The notes beneath the pieces are model-generated. The model was given only the letters and a program-made list of their open reading frames with translations. It was not told where the DNA came from and made no database searches. A stretch of DNA of 64,000 bases from assembly GCF_036321145.2 (NCBI RefSeq), contig NC_086230.1:18889001-18953000 (forward strand), in the 5' to 3' direction. Below, piece after piece: positions 21,212 through 33,870 of this stretch. This stretch comes from Pelmatolapia mariae (lineage: Eukaryota > Chordata > Actinopteri > Cichliformes > Cichlidae). The translations under genes and the position numbers were made by a program. Each line of letters begins with the position of its first letter. Within the stretch, counting starts at the first letter, position 1.

Positions 21212-23550
21212 TTGTCAGGCATGCACGCATGCGCTCTACAAACTCCAGTACCATTTTGACCTGCTGCTATGAAATCTCAGCAAAATGGACTAGGTTGCTA
21301 CATCATTTTTTCACTTTGATTTTTGAGGTGTCGTTGAATTCTCCCTCTGCAGGTTGATAACATTCATTTCCATCAAGCGATGTTGCAACATTTCATTCCT
21401 AACACATTATCCAGTCAATATCAGATATGCAGCGTGATGTTTTTCCCCCCATTGAGATCTGATGTGTTTTCAAAGTGTTCTTTTCATTTTTTTAGCAGTA
21501 TGTATCAAGTCCACACTCATATAACAGATCTCAGAATCTAAAATGAAGGCAACACACCACACCTCCCTTTCTTTGTGTGATTGCAAGAAAACGGAGCACC
21601 TCAACTTTCAACAAGGGGTGCAATGTTACACTTTAGAAATGTAATCATTAAGTAAACATGCATCACCAGCGCTACACATCCAGTCTTCAGCTAGCGCTGG
21701 TGATGCATTTTTCTCTTCCTTGCTAATGAACACGGAATGAGTCATGCACACCCCCTCGCTGTACATCTGTTTGAGTGTGTGTGTTCTCATAAACCAGCTT
21801 CTGAGGAAATAATTTTAGACATTAGGAGTGAATATATGTGCATGTGTGGTTTTGATGTAATTTCAGATGGCTCTTCTCAGCTGCAAGATCCAAACTTGTT
21901 ATGTCCTCGTTAATGCAACCACATACTGCGACAGAAACACAGGAGATCAGGGAGTCGGTGATTCCAGAATCTGATTATCCCCCGTATTCCTCTGAGAAAA
22001 TACATGTTTATCTTATTATTATAAAGCTGTGCAAAGAAGAGAAAAAAATACAAAAATGAGCTTCTAGTGAAGCCAAAATTGTTTTGCACCAACCTTCCTT
22101 TATAGTTGCACAAATTTTAGTTTTGTGTTCAGTCTCTGTTTTTTAATCTTGTTTAAAAACAGGATTGCGATCTGCACAGCTCTTGTGTCTAATAAAGGGC
22201 CTGTGTTCTGTGGGATGATCACAGTCAATTCAATTTGGGATCAAAAGGTATCCACAGCGAGTATGAAATGCTAATGGCACTAGGAGAGGAAAACAGCTTG
22301 TGATATTGGACAACACTCACACTTTAACATTTTTTGAAAACACACACAAACACTGAAGTGAAAGGTTGCCTCTAAAAACTTTTTGCACCTCTCATTGAGG
22401 AAAGAAACACATCAGGATACAAAATGTAATAAGCGTCTTCTGGTTACAGTATAGGAAATGTAATATTTAGTTCAGCTGAATCAGTTTTCATGTATTTTGG
22501 GTGTGACTGTTACAGACACGCAGTGCTTCAGGGGAAAACTCTTTTAGCACATAGAGTCTACGCCTACTCAGAAAAATCTAATTTATACATGCTCACTGAT
22601 AAAAGACGAGTATAGGAGATCTATCGTGTTTCACTTGTGATGAATGGACAAATGCATAAAAAATCTATTTTACATTTTAGTTATGTGAGTAGACTGGACC
22701 TTGATTTATATGCTAAAAACATCCTGGCTGGGCCTTTATATAGCTTTTATGTGTTTGACTTTGAAACTCAAGAACAGCTGTAGGCATGTGGACCCAGCTG
22801 CCTCCTCTGGTTACTGTTAATGAGTTATGTACTGTTAATGGTAAATAAACCAACTGTGAACAGTAACTGCTTGACCTCACATTTTCCACTTTTATGAGAA
22901 GTCAGCTCTCAGCAGGTGCACAGTTAGCAATGTTTCTTCCAGTTTCCCTGAAATAGGTGTTAAATTTATAGCACACTTTATGTTTTGTTGGTTTTCAGGA
23001 TTACATTTACTGTGCCAGACGATATGAATGTGTGATTTCTCTTTGTATACGTTTCTTACAAAACAGAACAATGCATATTTTAAGAAATCTGACAGTGGCA
23101 TATCAATTTTATGATAAGAGCTAAATGTCTAGAATAAATTAAATTCAAAGGGCACACCGCCCACTTCTTTCTGCCAATGCAGCTCCGGAAGAACTTGCTC
23201 ATCACAGAACTTTTTACATTTAAAATGCAAGGGCTGGTAAACAATAGGCATGACAAAGTAGATGAGCTCTCTGTGTGCAGAGCATCACTGAGAAAATATA
23301 CTGCAAGTGATAATCAAGAACATATTGCTTTTGTAGTCCCATAGAGCTGCTGTTGATGTCTCACACTCTTGATGTTCAGAGAAATTTTAATGGACAGTCA
23401 AGGAACACAGGCAATGGAAGTATGAGGTAACTTCTTTATTAAAGGTAGTTTTATCATTTGACCACACACTGATACAATGCTTTACTCTAAACATTTTAAG
23501 CAATTTCTTTTAAATCTCACATCCACAGCAAGTTTGGTATCACTAGTTGA
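21212..23550. other. intergenic, no gene seen
   Basis: AT-rich DNA. Apart from a short perfect hairpin (listed separately) nothing is recognised. A short open frame at 22892-23101 has no domain. Confidence 0.45.
21658..21708. repeat. 17-bp perfect hairpin
   Basis: atgcatcaccagcgcta (21658-21674) pairs with tagcgctggtgatgcat (21692-21708) around a 17-nt loop. The stem is too short for a typical microRNA precursor and is not followed by a T run. It could be a remnant of a terminal inverted repeat or a protein-binding palindrome. Confidence 0.85.
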
Positions 23551-23554
23551 CCTG

Positions 23555-23692
23555 ACATGGGCACAGAGAGAACATGCAACCTCAAACAGGAAAACCCCAG
23601 TCAGGGTTCAAACCATTGACTGTAGAAAATGGTTCAAACCAACAACCTCACTGTGAGGTGACGGTGTTAATCACTATGGCCTCAGTGTGATT
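23555..23692 (-). repeat. tRNA-like SINE-type fragment
   Basis: On the minus strand it reads like the head of a fish repeat that begins with a tRNA-like promoter: agtgattaacaccgtcacctcac (box A-like), then gtttgaaccctgactgggg (box B-like) and gcatgttctctctgtgccc. The middle ggtttgaacc word is duplicated. The 5' end and tail are not clear. Confidence 0.45.
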
Positions 23693-23949
23693 CACACAGA
23701 TAATTTGACAAAAAACTAGAAGTAATACAGAAACATCCACACCAAGACTGGAGAAGGTTCTGGGGCAAAAATGAGCCAATGAAAAATAAATCAGCAGCTT
23801 TTTAACTATTTACTGTGCCATGAAAACTCTGATGTTTTGAGTACATGTGGTCTTCAAAAGAAAATGAAAAAGCGTGACCTCCTGATTTATACTGACCCGA
23901 ACCCTCAAAGCCAAGTACAGGAGGAGGAATAGTGGATATAATGCACAGT

Positions 23950-24125
23950 GGATGTTGAACATGGAGCTGCCAGGCAAAAAAGAGGAAGACCTCAGAGAAG
24001 TTTCATGGGTGGAGGAATGAGGACATGCAGAGGGTTGGTGTGGCAGAGGAGGATGCTAGGGATAGGGTGAAATGGAGGCAGATGACCCCTGCTGTGGTGA
24101 CCCCTAGGAGTAGCTGAAAGCGGGA
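23950..24125 (+). mobile_element. RTE-type LINE 3' end
   Basis: Plus-strand coding remains of the C-terminus of an RTE reverse transcriptase in two frames: KRGRPQRSFM (about 23970-24010), then EDMQRVGVAEEDARDRVKWR (about 24019-24080), the closing block of the protein, followed by the family's usual gtgacccctaggag and cagctgaaag-like 3' end. One frameshift separates the two blocks. Severely 5'-truncated, as is normal for LINE insertions. Same broad family as the LINE at 8.0-9.2 kb, opposite strand. Confidence 0.82.
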
Positions 24126-24582
24126 GTTGAATCCTCAAAGCACAAGCTGAGGAGGATGAGGAATGGCATAGATTTTTTTTAAGTTTTATTTTACTTCTAC
24201 GATATTTTGTGTGATGTGGTACTTAGTTCTGATGATATAAGGGATTTTGGTGTGCATGGCGGTCACAACAGTGCATTAAATTCATTATTAGACTCAACTG
24301 GCTTCTCTCAAAATGCAAATAAGTCAACTCACCATTCCAATAATGTTCTCAATCTCATTCTCCCATTTGACATATAAACCTTTAATAGTAGTAGACCCCT
24401 ATTCTATCCATTCTGAACATTTCTTAGTAATATTTAAATATTTATTTAAATAAATATTTTAATTGAAAATAGCTGACTAAACAGCATTACAGCAGAAATG
24501 ACCCTTAAAGAAGATAACACATAAGCCGAAAAGGAAGTCCACAGATTCACATACATTTCAGCTAGTCCGGAAAGATCATTTA

Positions 24583-24602
24583 CTATTTTTTTTTTTTTTT
24601 TT
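24583..24602 (+). repeat. poly-T tract
   Basis: About 19 consecutive T. No element was recognised next to it. Confidence 0.85.
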
Positions 24603-24889
24603 GATATCCATAAATCTAAGACTATTTACAATTTATTTTGACTGCTTTTCTCTTATTGATCTGAGTTTACCTCAATAATGACTTCATCCAGACCATGCAT
24701 GTGTTTATTAGACCCCATCCATATAAGAAATCTTACCATTAAGTAATGCTTCAATATTAAATCTCATTAAGTGTACACAAGCTTTTGTGGTGCTTGTAAT
24801 TAAATACAATAAAACTCCATGACTGCATCCTTTCATCTGCACAGTACTATCACAAAAAAAATAGTTCCTGCATTTATTAGTTCTAGTTA

Positions 24890-25675
24890 TTGAAGTTATT
24901 GAAGCTATTTTGATCCAAAACACAACAACAGGAGTATTAAATAAGACTAAAAATAGTTTTCCCACAGTAGCTTCTCTTCACTGGCTTTCTGTTAGATCCA
25001 GACTTGAATTTAAAATTAACACTCAGGCCCCATCATATCTTAAAAGCCTCATAGTGCCATGTTTTCCTAATAAACTTTCTCTCAGACTGCAGCTTACAGT
25101 ACTCACTTCCTAAACTATCCAAAAGAGGAATGGGAGGCATAGCCTTCAGCTACCAGGCTCCTCTCCTGTGAAACCTGCTCCCAGTTTGGAACTGGAAGAC
25201 AGTCAAGCAAAAATCAGAATCTCTGCAATTTGCAAATAGTTGTAAAAACTTTCTCTGGTGAAATGAATTTAGAGTGGCTCAGTTGAACCTGATCTAGCCC
25301 TTAATAATACTGCTTTAGGCTCAGGATGCTGGGAAAGTTCTCATGATGTAACAAGCACATGCCATTTATACTTTTCAGTCCAGATGACTTGGTATGCCAG
25401 TATTGTATTCATTCCATTAAATTTTGTTTTCTCCCTTCTCTGTAGTCTCTATCTAACCTCTTTTCTGTCTTCTCTTTCCCTTCTCTCCCCAATTGGCCAT
25501 GGCAGATGGATGCCCCTACCCGAGCATAGTCTTGTTTCCTTGCATTGTGCTAGAGTTTAATCTTTCATACTGTTGCTCTGTGTAATAGTATTGCATTGTC
25601 TTTATTTTGCAGTACAAAGTTTCTCGAGACAAATGTTGTGGACTGGTGTTCTACAAAATAAAACTGAAATGAATA
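24890..25675 (+). mobile_element. L2-type LINE 3' fragment
   Basis: Plus-strand remains of the C-terminal end of an L2-like reverse transcriptase: VASLHWLSVRSRLEFKI (about 24967-25015), then APSYLKSLIVPCFPNK (about 25028-25075), a degraded SKRGMGGIAFSYQAP-like block (about 25115-25165) and CNQLPV-like remains. A 3' untranslated part follows with cagatggatgcccctaccc and ends near aaaataaaactgaaatgaataag. Stops and a small deletion in the middle show it is dead. The 3' part is a diverged relative of the LINE tail at 49.0-49.28 kb. Confidence 0.75.
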
Positions 25676-28009
25676 AGGGCATAAGTAAATACTTGCTCAG
25701 GATTTTCCTTTAAAAAAGCATTAGGCACCTCAAATGCTCAGGAGCCAATGTTGTCTGAGGATTTGTCTCAGGAGGCAGGTAAACATATGCATAGGACTGA
25801 AGGAGCCTGTGCAAATTCTGATGCTTACATCTGGACCAGGTTTGGATAGGTCCCAGATCTCTGACTGGGTGACAGCTTTGTCTCTGAGCCAAACTGGGCC
25901 AGCTGAGATGGGGGTTGTGATGGTGGTGGCCGGGAGTGGGGATTAGGGGAATGTCAGGCGTTGACAAGGACAAACAGGACAGCCAAGCATCAGAGTGAGC
26001 CTCTCTCTGCCTCTCTGCCTTATTCTCTCACCCGCTTTGTCTCTTTCTATCTCAAACAAGAACAAAGACACATAATTCAAGCTTTCAGAAATAAAATTGA
26101 ATGTTTTTTATTTTAATGGATTGTTCTGATTGTGTCCTGTTTTTTCCTATTTTCAGATATTTCTGTCCATCAACCATTAAATTCCCAGTTCCCAGTTAGC
26201 TGCTGTAAGTGTTGTGATTTTCACTCTGATTAAAAGTGAATATCACATTGAAACTTTTTAATTCTTGCAAATTATTATCAGCATGCTTGGAGTGGAAATC
26301 CAAATTTAATAAAAGAAAGCCAAACATTCCAACACAATAGTCCTGCCTTACAGACTGCAACACTGTGGTGAAATCAATGAAAAGAAACAATGCTGTCATC
26401 AGTTTTCAGCTTTCTTTCTTTTTGTCTATGTGCATTCGAGAACATGTGTGTGCAGTGTCAAATGTGTGTTTTCCATGAGTGTTTTAGTTATCTTTGTTGG
26501 AGTCTAATCGGCTTTCTTTGTGAGAAACACAAAGGCAAGGGTTTCCCATAAACCCCAATAAATATGATTAAAAGTGGTATAGAGGCACCATGTAGCAGCT
26601 GCAAACCTCCCAAAAAGCTGTAATTACTTTTCCCTTCATCTTTCCCTCTCACACCCTCTCCTAGAGTCTGATTACTTACCTAGGAGAAAATCTAATTGAC
26701 ACAGCAAATTGGAAAACACACTCTGAGAACTTCAGCACCAAGCCATTCGATCCTGACTAGATAATTGGGAGAAATATAACTTTGCACTTTGCTAGGTCTT
26801 TGTGGGAAGGTTTAGACGGGGATGTGATATCTGTCTTTTCACACTGCTGATTAAAATCAAATAGAGTCAGTAATTAAAGATTGGACCACCACTGGGAAGG
26901 CTAAAGACCGAGAAAGAAAAAGGATGAAGAGCTATTTGTGAAGGCTTTCTTTACTTTGTTAAGGTGCACACAAGACTCACGTTAGAGTTCTTTTTGTTGG
27001 CTCTGTTTGCCTGTGTGTTCATTTTGTTCTTATTTGTTTCCTCCTTATCCCGACTCTGGTACTGGTGGCAATGAGAGGTGGGAGCTTTTCTCTCAGGTGA
27101 TAGATAAGCTCTGTCAATTTCGCTTCAAGGTTTTGTAGGGAATGGAAGTTTTGGGTCAGTGGTGGTGTGTTTGCTTTTTAGACCACAGTTTGTGGTTGTT
27201 GCTTAACTTTGGTTGAACTTTTGTTGAAGTACTTTCATTTGGACTCACTGTGCAAGGTGAAGCAGTCTATCACTGTTTGCTATTTGCTATGTGTGTGATT
27301 TCTTTTTTCTTTTCTCTTTTTCTTTTTTTTTTGTCTGTCCCATTTGGTTCTTTAGCCGTCAGAATTGTTGTCTGAAGACCAACAAGGATACCAAATGGAT
27401 TTATTTTGCCAAATGGATCATCATGGCATTGCCGTATTGGTTCATTTGATCAACCTTTGTTGTTATTATTTATTTTATTTTCAGTTGTTACAGATGAGAC
27501 AGACATGACTGGGGGATAGGAAAGGGAGAAAGAAAGAGAGGAAGGAAAAGAAAAACAGAAGGGAAAAGGGACAGTGAGAAAGGGCACTTACAAAGACAAA
27601 GAAAAAAAAATCTCCTGGATCACCTGTTGAGAGAAAAAGAAGAGAAAACAAGCAAAAAAAAAACAAAGCAACATACTAAACAGCACCATCACGTTAATCT
27701 AGCTAAGTGTAAACAGCAGTAAATACTAAATATTGAATGTTGTTGTGCAGCACGCAGGACAGACAGCGCACAATGTGCTTTGAAGTAGCAGCTAAGAAAG
27801 GTGTAGTTTATGTCTACGAACAGTGAACACCCATGTGCACACCTGTGTGGATCAGTGCGCTTGTATATAAAAGGTTTCCCCATGTAAGCAGGATAATAGA
27901 AAAATCTCACTTATCAGAACGGTACAGATCATTTTGCACTACATAGCAAGCCACTGATAATGGTCCTAGAAGCATCAAGAGCACAAGCTGAGTAAAGAGG
28001 TCCAGTTTA
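25676..28009. other. intergenic, no gene seen
   Basis: No recognisable repeat or domain. The segment 26600-26800 has ATTA-rich words and balanced composition and might be regulatory. 27480-27670 is a purine-rich tract whose complement gives low-complexity Phe/Ser/Leu frames. Confidence 0.4.
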
Positions 28010-28462
28010 GCTTTCCTTTCTTCAATTTTTGGTGGACCCTTGTGAACTGTAGCCTTAGTTTCCTGTTCTCAGCTGACAGGAGAAGCACCTGGTGTGGTCT
28101 TCTGCTGCTGGCCATTCTCCTCTGACCTCAAAGTATTTTTTTCCTAGAGAAATGCTGCTCACTCACTTTCTTTTTGGACCATTGTCTGTAAACCCTAGAG
28201 ATGGTTGTGTGGAAAAATCCAAAAAGACCAGCAGTTTCTGAAATACTCAGACCAACCCATGTGGAAATAACTGACTTTGATTGTGGTATAATTGTTATCA
28301 CCCTTCTCCCCGATTCTGATGCTCACTTTGAACTTCAGCAGGTAATCTTTATTGTCTCTATGTGACTAAATGCATGGAGCTGCTGTCATGTGGTTGGCTG
28401 ATTAGATATTTGTTTTAATGAACAGTTTAAGACACATACCTAAAACATTTGGCCAGTGAAGG
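28010..28462 (-). mobile_element. Tc1-like element, reversed and deleted
   Basis: The right end, ggccagtgaagg followed by the TA target at 28463-28464, is the terminus of a Tc1 family whose ends read ggccactttattaggtacacc in consensus. Reading leftwards on the minus strand: the N-terminal HTH part (about 28190-28330, GSEYF-type and NPRDGLQTMVQK-like remains of the second helix region), a deletion, then the central block around CSSRRPHQVLLLSAENR-like sequence (about 28050-28110) and the beginning of the catalytic part at 28015-28050. The rest of the catalytic domain is missing. Same family as the element at 62.3-63.0 kb, in the opposite orientation. Confidence 0.82.
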
Positions 28463-28464
28463 TA

Positions 28465-31400
28465 TTATAGATACTTTTATACAGTTATATATAAAAATAG
28501 TTTTCATATATTCAATTTTTAAAGGAATTTTTACAGTAGTGAAAATATACTTTTTTCCCTACGTTTTTCTTTTTCTTTAACATATGTAACTATTTGCAGA
28601 CCATCCATATTTTAATTAATTAGCTAAAGTCATGAAATGGGGATTAGGTAAATGAAGGTAACAGAACTGGAGAAAATTAAGTTGAATGTAAAAATTCTTC
28701 AAAAGGACAGTCAGCGAGACAAATGTGCATTCCTTCCATTTATTTTTCAGTTGGAGTTAACTGAAGAGGCTCTCCAGTTAACTCAAACCTACAGCTGTTG
28801 AAAATGTTTCACACCAAAGTGAATACAAAGAGAATTTGGGATGGACATCGAAAGGAAAGGCATTATCGATCATAAGTCTGCATGAATAGAAGCTGAGTTT
28901 AGAACTAAAAATTGTTAGAGAAAGAAATGCTTTTCTTATTATAAGTACTATATTTATCATGTTTTAAAGCCTGTAACTCAACTGAACCTATAATAATGAC
29001 ACAACATTATTTACATCATGTCTCTTTTCTTCTGATTGCAGCAGTTTTATGGGAGTTTAATTTCTCTAACAAAACATTCCTGATAGCTTGGCAAAATACT
29101 AGTTTTGTCAGTATAATAATATGTGTGTAAGTTCAAAATTGCATTTTAACTTAAAATAATTTTAATTTTTTTTTAATAGTGTACATATAAAAAGACCCTT
29201 TTGCAATTTACAGTTTTAAAATGAAGACATTAAGTCTCATGCAACTGTGGACAATGTCTGAATCTATTTTAAAACTAACATACACGCTCAAACAGAGTTA
29301 AAGACTGATGCTACAGACCAAGGTCTGCAGGGTTTCAACTAACCAATTGCATGAGACAGTTCTTCAGAATCAACACACATGAGTGAGAGTTATTTGTCAG
29401 TTAAATTGTCCGGTGACAAGAAACTGCTAGAGATTCCCTTTCTTTCTAAAAAAAAAAAGTTGTAGGCATGTCAGACTTGTATAGCTCTGACCAAAGGCTA
29501 ATGAATGCTAAGGAGAATTCCTATTAGAAACTGTACAGCTCAAATCTTAGAAAGACACTCACTTTGAATGGCACTACAACTCACTTGGTTGTTCTTCACA
29601 TTTCCTTAGTAGAAAACAAAATTCCAATCAGCAAATGGGCATGAAAAGTAAATCAATGCTTCTACAATATTGATGTTTTCGTGTCCAATGGCTGCATCAC
29701 ATCCACCTGGAGTGTTTGACCTTTGGTTGCTCTCTCTGTCTGCTTGACTGCACAGTGAAGCATGAGGGAATTAGCCTAGTTAGTGCACAGGTCCTTTGCC
29801 ACACCTCTTCCCAACGTGTAAGATTTGTGGCAGGCAGGCTCCTTAGGGTGCCTTCCCCAGCACAGTGACCCCACTGTCAGCAAGAGGGGAGGGAGAGTGT
29901 AGATGAAACACTGAAGAATACGAAAATGGATTTGTGTGAGGCAAAGACGGACAGAGGACAGAGAGGCAGGGTGCTTGTATGTGAGAAAAAGAAAGATAAC
30001 AAAAAGAGCGAGAGAATGACAAAGCTGGGCAAGAGGGACACAAAGTGAAAATGAGACAGAGATGGAGTAAGCTGAGTGCAGAGTACAAAAAGAAAAAAAA
30101 ACATAAAGTGACAGAGAGAGAAAGGTGTGACAACTAGAAAGTAAATCTAGAGAGACAAAGGGCCAAAAAAGAAGGAACAGAGGAGCAAAGCTGAGTGCAG
30201 CTGTGACTGTTGCTGAATGGAACACCCCTACAGGCCATCACAGACCAGTCCTCCAAATGTCAACCCGGTCAGGACCACCCTGGGAAGCCAGCAAGACCCC
30301 CCCTGGGAACTCCAGGAAAGTAGATAACAACTGACATGGGAGAGCTGAGCGGCCACTTGCACACACAGAAGCACAGTGCTGCCTCTTCTTGTACTTTGTG
30401 ATCCAGAAGCAAACATGTCCAGGCTAGTTGTGTTGTCAGGTCTGAATTTTATTCCATTATCTACATGGGTCAAAGCCTGTTTTCACTGTCTCTGTTGCAG
30501 CTAAAGCAGGCTTGAGTTTTCTTCAAAACCTAATTCTCAGAGTCTTGCAGGAGACTTGGTTTCTGCCATACTTAGAGGAAGATAGAAGGTGATAGTAAAA
30601 TGGCCTCATTCTTTCACTCTCTTACTAATGCAGAGCTGAAGAAGAAATGAAAACTGTCCTGTTGAGGAAGCTGTCAGGGAAAGAGAAGGCGATAGTCTAG
30701 AGATGGAAATCCACAGGCAGAGATAGAGAAGCAGAAAACAAAAGAGATAGACAGAGTGGGAACAAAACATCTTCTCTAAGCTCTGAGACAAAGGAAGAAA
30801 TTAGAGCCAAGGGAAGATGAGAAAAAAAAGAGGAGAGCGGGAAAGAGCAGTCTGATTAATTGAGACAGAGTCAACTGACCGCAAGTCATTAAGCTGCCAC
30901 TGGGCTGAGCGCCAGTCACTATTCATTCTCCTCACTACTAGTCTCTGTTCCTCCGCTCTGAGCCCTGGATCATCCCTGCGTCACCTCCCTGCTTCTTTCA
31001 CACACTCTGTAACACATGGGCATAATTCCTTACAGACAGGAAACTATTCTCAAAAAGAGCTTTTGTCTTCATTAGGCATCCACTAGGAAGGATCATTTAA
31101 GATGGCTGGTCTTGTGTATGGGATGATAAATGATTATTGTTTCACTGCGCCAAGACCAAAAATAATGCTTTTTGCTTGTATTAAGACATACAGACCATGG
31201 ATGACATAAAGCTCTTGTTAGTTGTGATATATGTATAAGGCAGGTAGTCTTTGGAATCCCATTTCATGCCCCTATTGTGTCTCTGACTCTGAGTTTTGTA
31301 ATTGTGTAAACATTATTTATACATGAAAAAGGCAATAAAGGTGGTTGCTAAAGAGGTTCTCTATTGGGGAAAAAAAGTAGCAATGCCACATTAGGAATGC

Positions 31401-33659
31401 ACCTAAATACTTAAAATAAAAGGACGTGTTATTGTTTATCAATGCAGATTTTAAAGGTCATATCCTGTAAAATCATACTTTTGTAGATGGGCTGTCCAGT
31501 GAGGACGACTCACCTCTAAAATCCAGGTGTTCATGAGCTCAGAAAAATACTTGAATTAAAAATTCAAAAAATATTTAAAATATCACTCAACGACAACCGA
31601 TACATACTAATCTGAAAATGCTGGTGCAACCTGCACCAGCTGAACTTGCCTGTTTACCCAAACCTGACAATGTAGTCAGTTGATGGTACTCTTTCCAAGA
31701 TCTGAATTTCCCCTGGGAAGGCTTTCATTGTTTCATTGTTAACATGCTAAAGGAGTTATTCTTCACACTATACTCTAACACCTCTACATCATGCAACAGA
31801 AAATGTATCTGCTGAGATGATGAATCAGAGAATAATTTACTTTTTTACTTGCAGTTGTTACCTCTGTTTTAACTCATCTGTACATGTGTGTAATATGCTG
31901 AAACTGCATAGGATGGAACACTGTTTGAGATGTAAGGTCAAGACTTACTTTCACTTTGGTGTGTTATAATTGAGATCTGTTTTTAGAGTTCACTGAGCAT
32001 TTCAGTTGCCCTGAAATAATATAATCTTTGTTATTCTATTCATATCAAAGGCTGCCTTTTAATTGTACCCATTTACAAATCACTTTCAGGCTCAAAGTAA
32101 AATTGGTGAGGCTTGCTCATGCTCACTCAGTTTAGTCCATTTAGATAGTTTTCAGTCAAAGACTAAACAGTGCTGGTGAGAGCATGGTGAGGAGATATTA
32201 GTTTAGCATTAGTTTGATTAAAGCTCAGTGCACTCTGTGCCAGGTAATTTATGTCTTCAGCTACTTTTACTTCAAATCAAATGCTTACAAAACCTTAGCA
32301 TTTTATTTAACGTTTTTGATTTAATCAACTGAGAACTGACAGTATTGCTACAAGGCAGTATCGCTACAAGGCTACAAGGATCAAACTGTTAAGAAGAGGG
32401 TAAGGGATTTTTCACAGCCTTTTTTTTCCTGGGTGAATGCAAGCTGACAACTAGGCATGTTCTCACATAATTATGCTTTATCACACAAGGTAAGCAGGAA
32501 AATTAAGGAACTCCAAGAAAATAAGAGAAAAAAAGTCTCAGATAATTAAAATCTACTACAGAAAAGACTGTACAACAGATTAACTGGACAATAGTGCAGA
32601 GGCTTCAGAACCTGTTTCAGAATCTTACAGTTTTAAGATTCCTTCAGCATTAAGTAATTGTGTTAAGTACTCCAATGACAATTTTCAGGGTTTCTACTGC
32701 TACACAGCAAACAATGACAGTTGATATTTAATTTGGCAAACTTCGTTTTCCAAACTGTAAACATATACGGTTTAGAATAGCAGTTATGTTGCTAACATGG
32801 TGTAAATCCATTTAATGCAGTAACCTAAACCTGTCCATTACAGAGGCTGTGGCATCACTACTTTATAAGTGAACAGTCACATTAGGACACCTCTTTGTTT
32901 GGGCTCCACCCTCCAAACTGTCAAAACTGTTGATTTGAATGAGCAGGATTCAGCATGGAGAGCAGAGTTAACCATGAGAGCATGAATCTGCTGCAGCACT
33001 CGCAAAGCAGACACTCTCGTATGTGTGACAGGTTCTTTGTGGAATGCGCTGCTGAGTTCTTCATGCGTGGGTTGCTGAATTTACGCACAAAGGATTTAAT
33101 TGCATGAGAGGCAAGGAATACCTGCACCTGTGAAATGAAATAATTTTCTCCTGATGTTTTTTTCTCACATGTGACTTTTGACCTAAATATAGTTCCATGG
33201 GAGGTTTCTTTGCTTTTACATTCAGAAATTTTATTTTTGCTGCTTCTTAAAAATATATTTCTGCAACTTTAAAGCATACACCTTTAGACTAACACATGCC
33301 AGTGTCAAACTTTATACAATCCAGCTCCACTCTGTGCCTTGTGTGATTTGTTCCATTATCATTTGCGTCACTTACTGTGACAGGACTGGTTGTAAAATGA
33401 AATGGCAGCACCAACGTCATCATTTTGCTTCAGTATGTGGACTCTTCTCTTGTCTTACATGACTTTTAACGAACAGTCTACTACAGTAGTATATATAGAC
33501 AGCTTTAATGATTGCCCCTCAAGGTGGAAGCATGTAGTGACAGGCTGAAATTTGACAAGTCTTATGAATGCAGTGAAGGAAAGAGTAAAGTACCAAGAAG
33601 ATGGTTACATGATTTAGACTTTGACAGGAGAATAGTTTTTGACATTTACAAGGTAAGTT
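28465..33659. other. long intergenic stretch, no gene seen
   Basis: Over 5 kb without a recognisable gene or repeat. 29880-30220 and 30600-30850 are strongly purine-rich (gagaga, aaagag words), and the long frames there on the other strand are low-complexity Ser/Leu/Phe. 32880-33130 is less AT-rich and may be a non-coding element. Confidence 0.4.
29880..30220 (+). repeat. purine-rich tract
   Basis: About 340 bp dominated by A and G on the plus strand, not a simple repeat but composed of gaga/aaag words. It creates the 149-, 96- and 75-codon frames on the other strand. Confidence 0.7.
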
Positions 33660-33870
33660 GAACTCAGTTTTATTTATATAGTGCCAAATCATGATAAAAG
33701 TTGTCTCAAGGCACTTTATTTTGTAAGGTAAAGACCCTACGATGATATAGAGACAACCCCAACAATCAGACGATGCCGTATGAGCAAAGACTTGGTGACA
33801 ATGGTAGGGAAAAACTCCAGCACAACCAGGCTCAGAGAGGGGTAGACATGTGCCCCTGTGGGTGAAATTG
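33660..33870 (-). mobile_element. LINE 3' tail, reversed
   Basis: Reads gaactcagttttatttatat, agtgccaaatcatgataaaa, ttgtctcaaggcactttat, then gtagggaaaaactcc and aaccaggctcagagagggg. This is the reverse of the L2-type 3' end seen in forward orientation at 49.0-49.28 kb. Only the 3' untranslated part is present. Confidence 0.75.

Noticed and set aside
23555..23692. A functional tRNA gene
   Set aside because: Only box A- and box B-like words are present; no cloverleaf could be folded and the context is a SINE-type repeat.
29776..30225. 149-codon minus-strand frame and its overlapping frames
   Set aside because: They come from the purine-rich tract; the peptides are low-complexity Ser/Leu/Phe without a domain.
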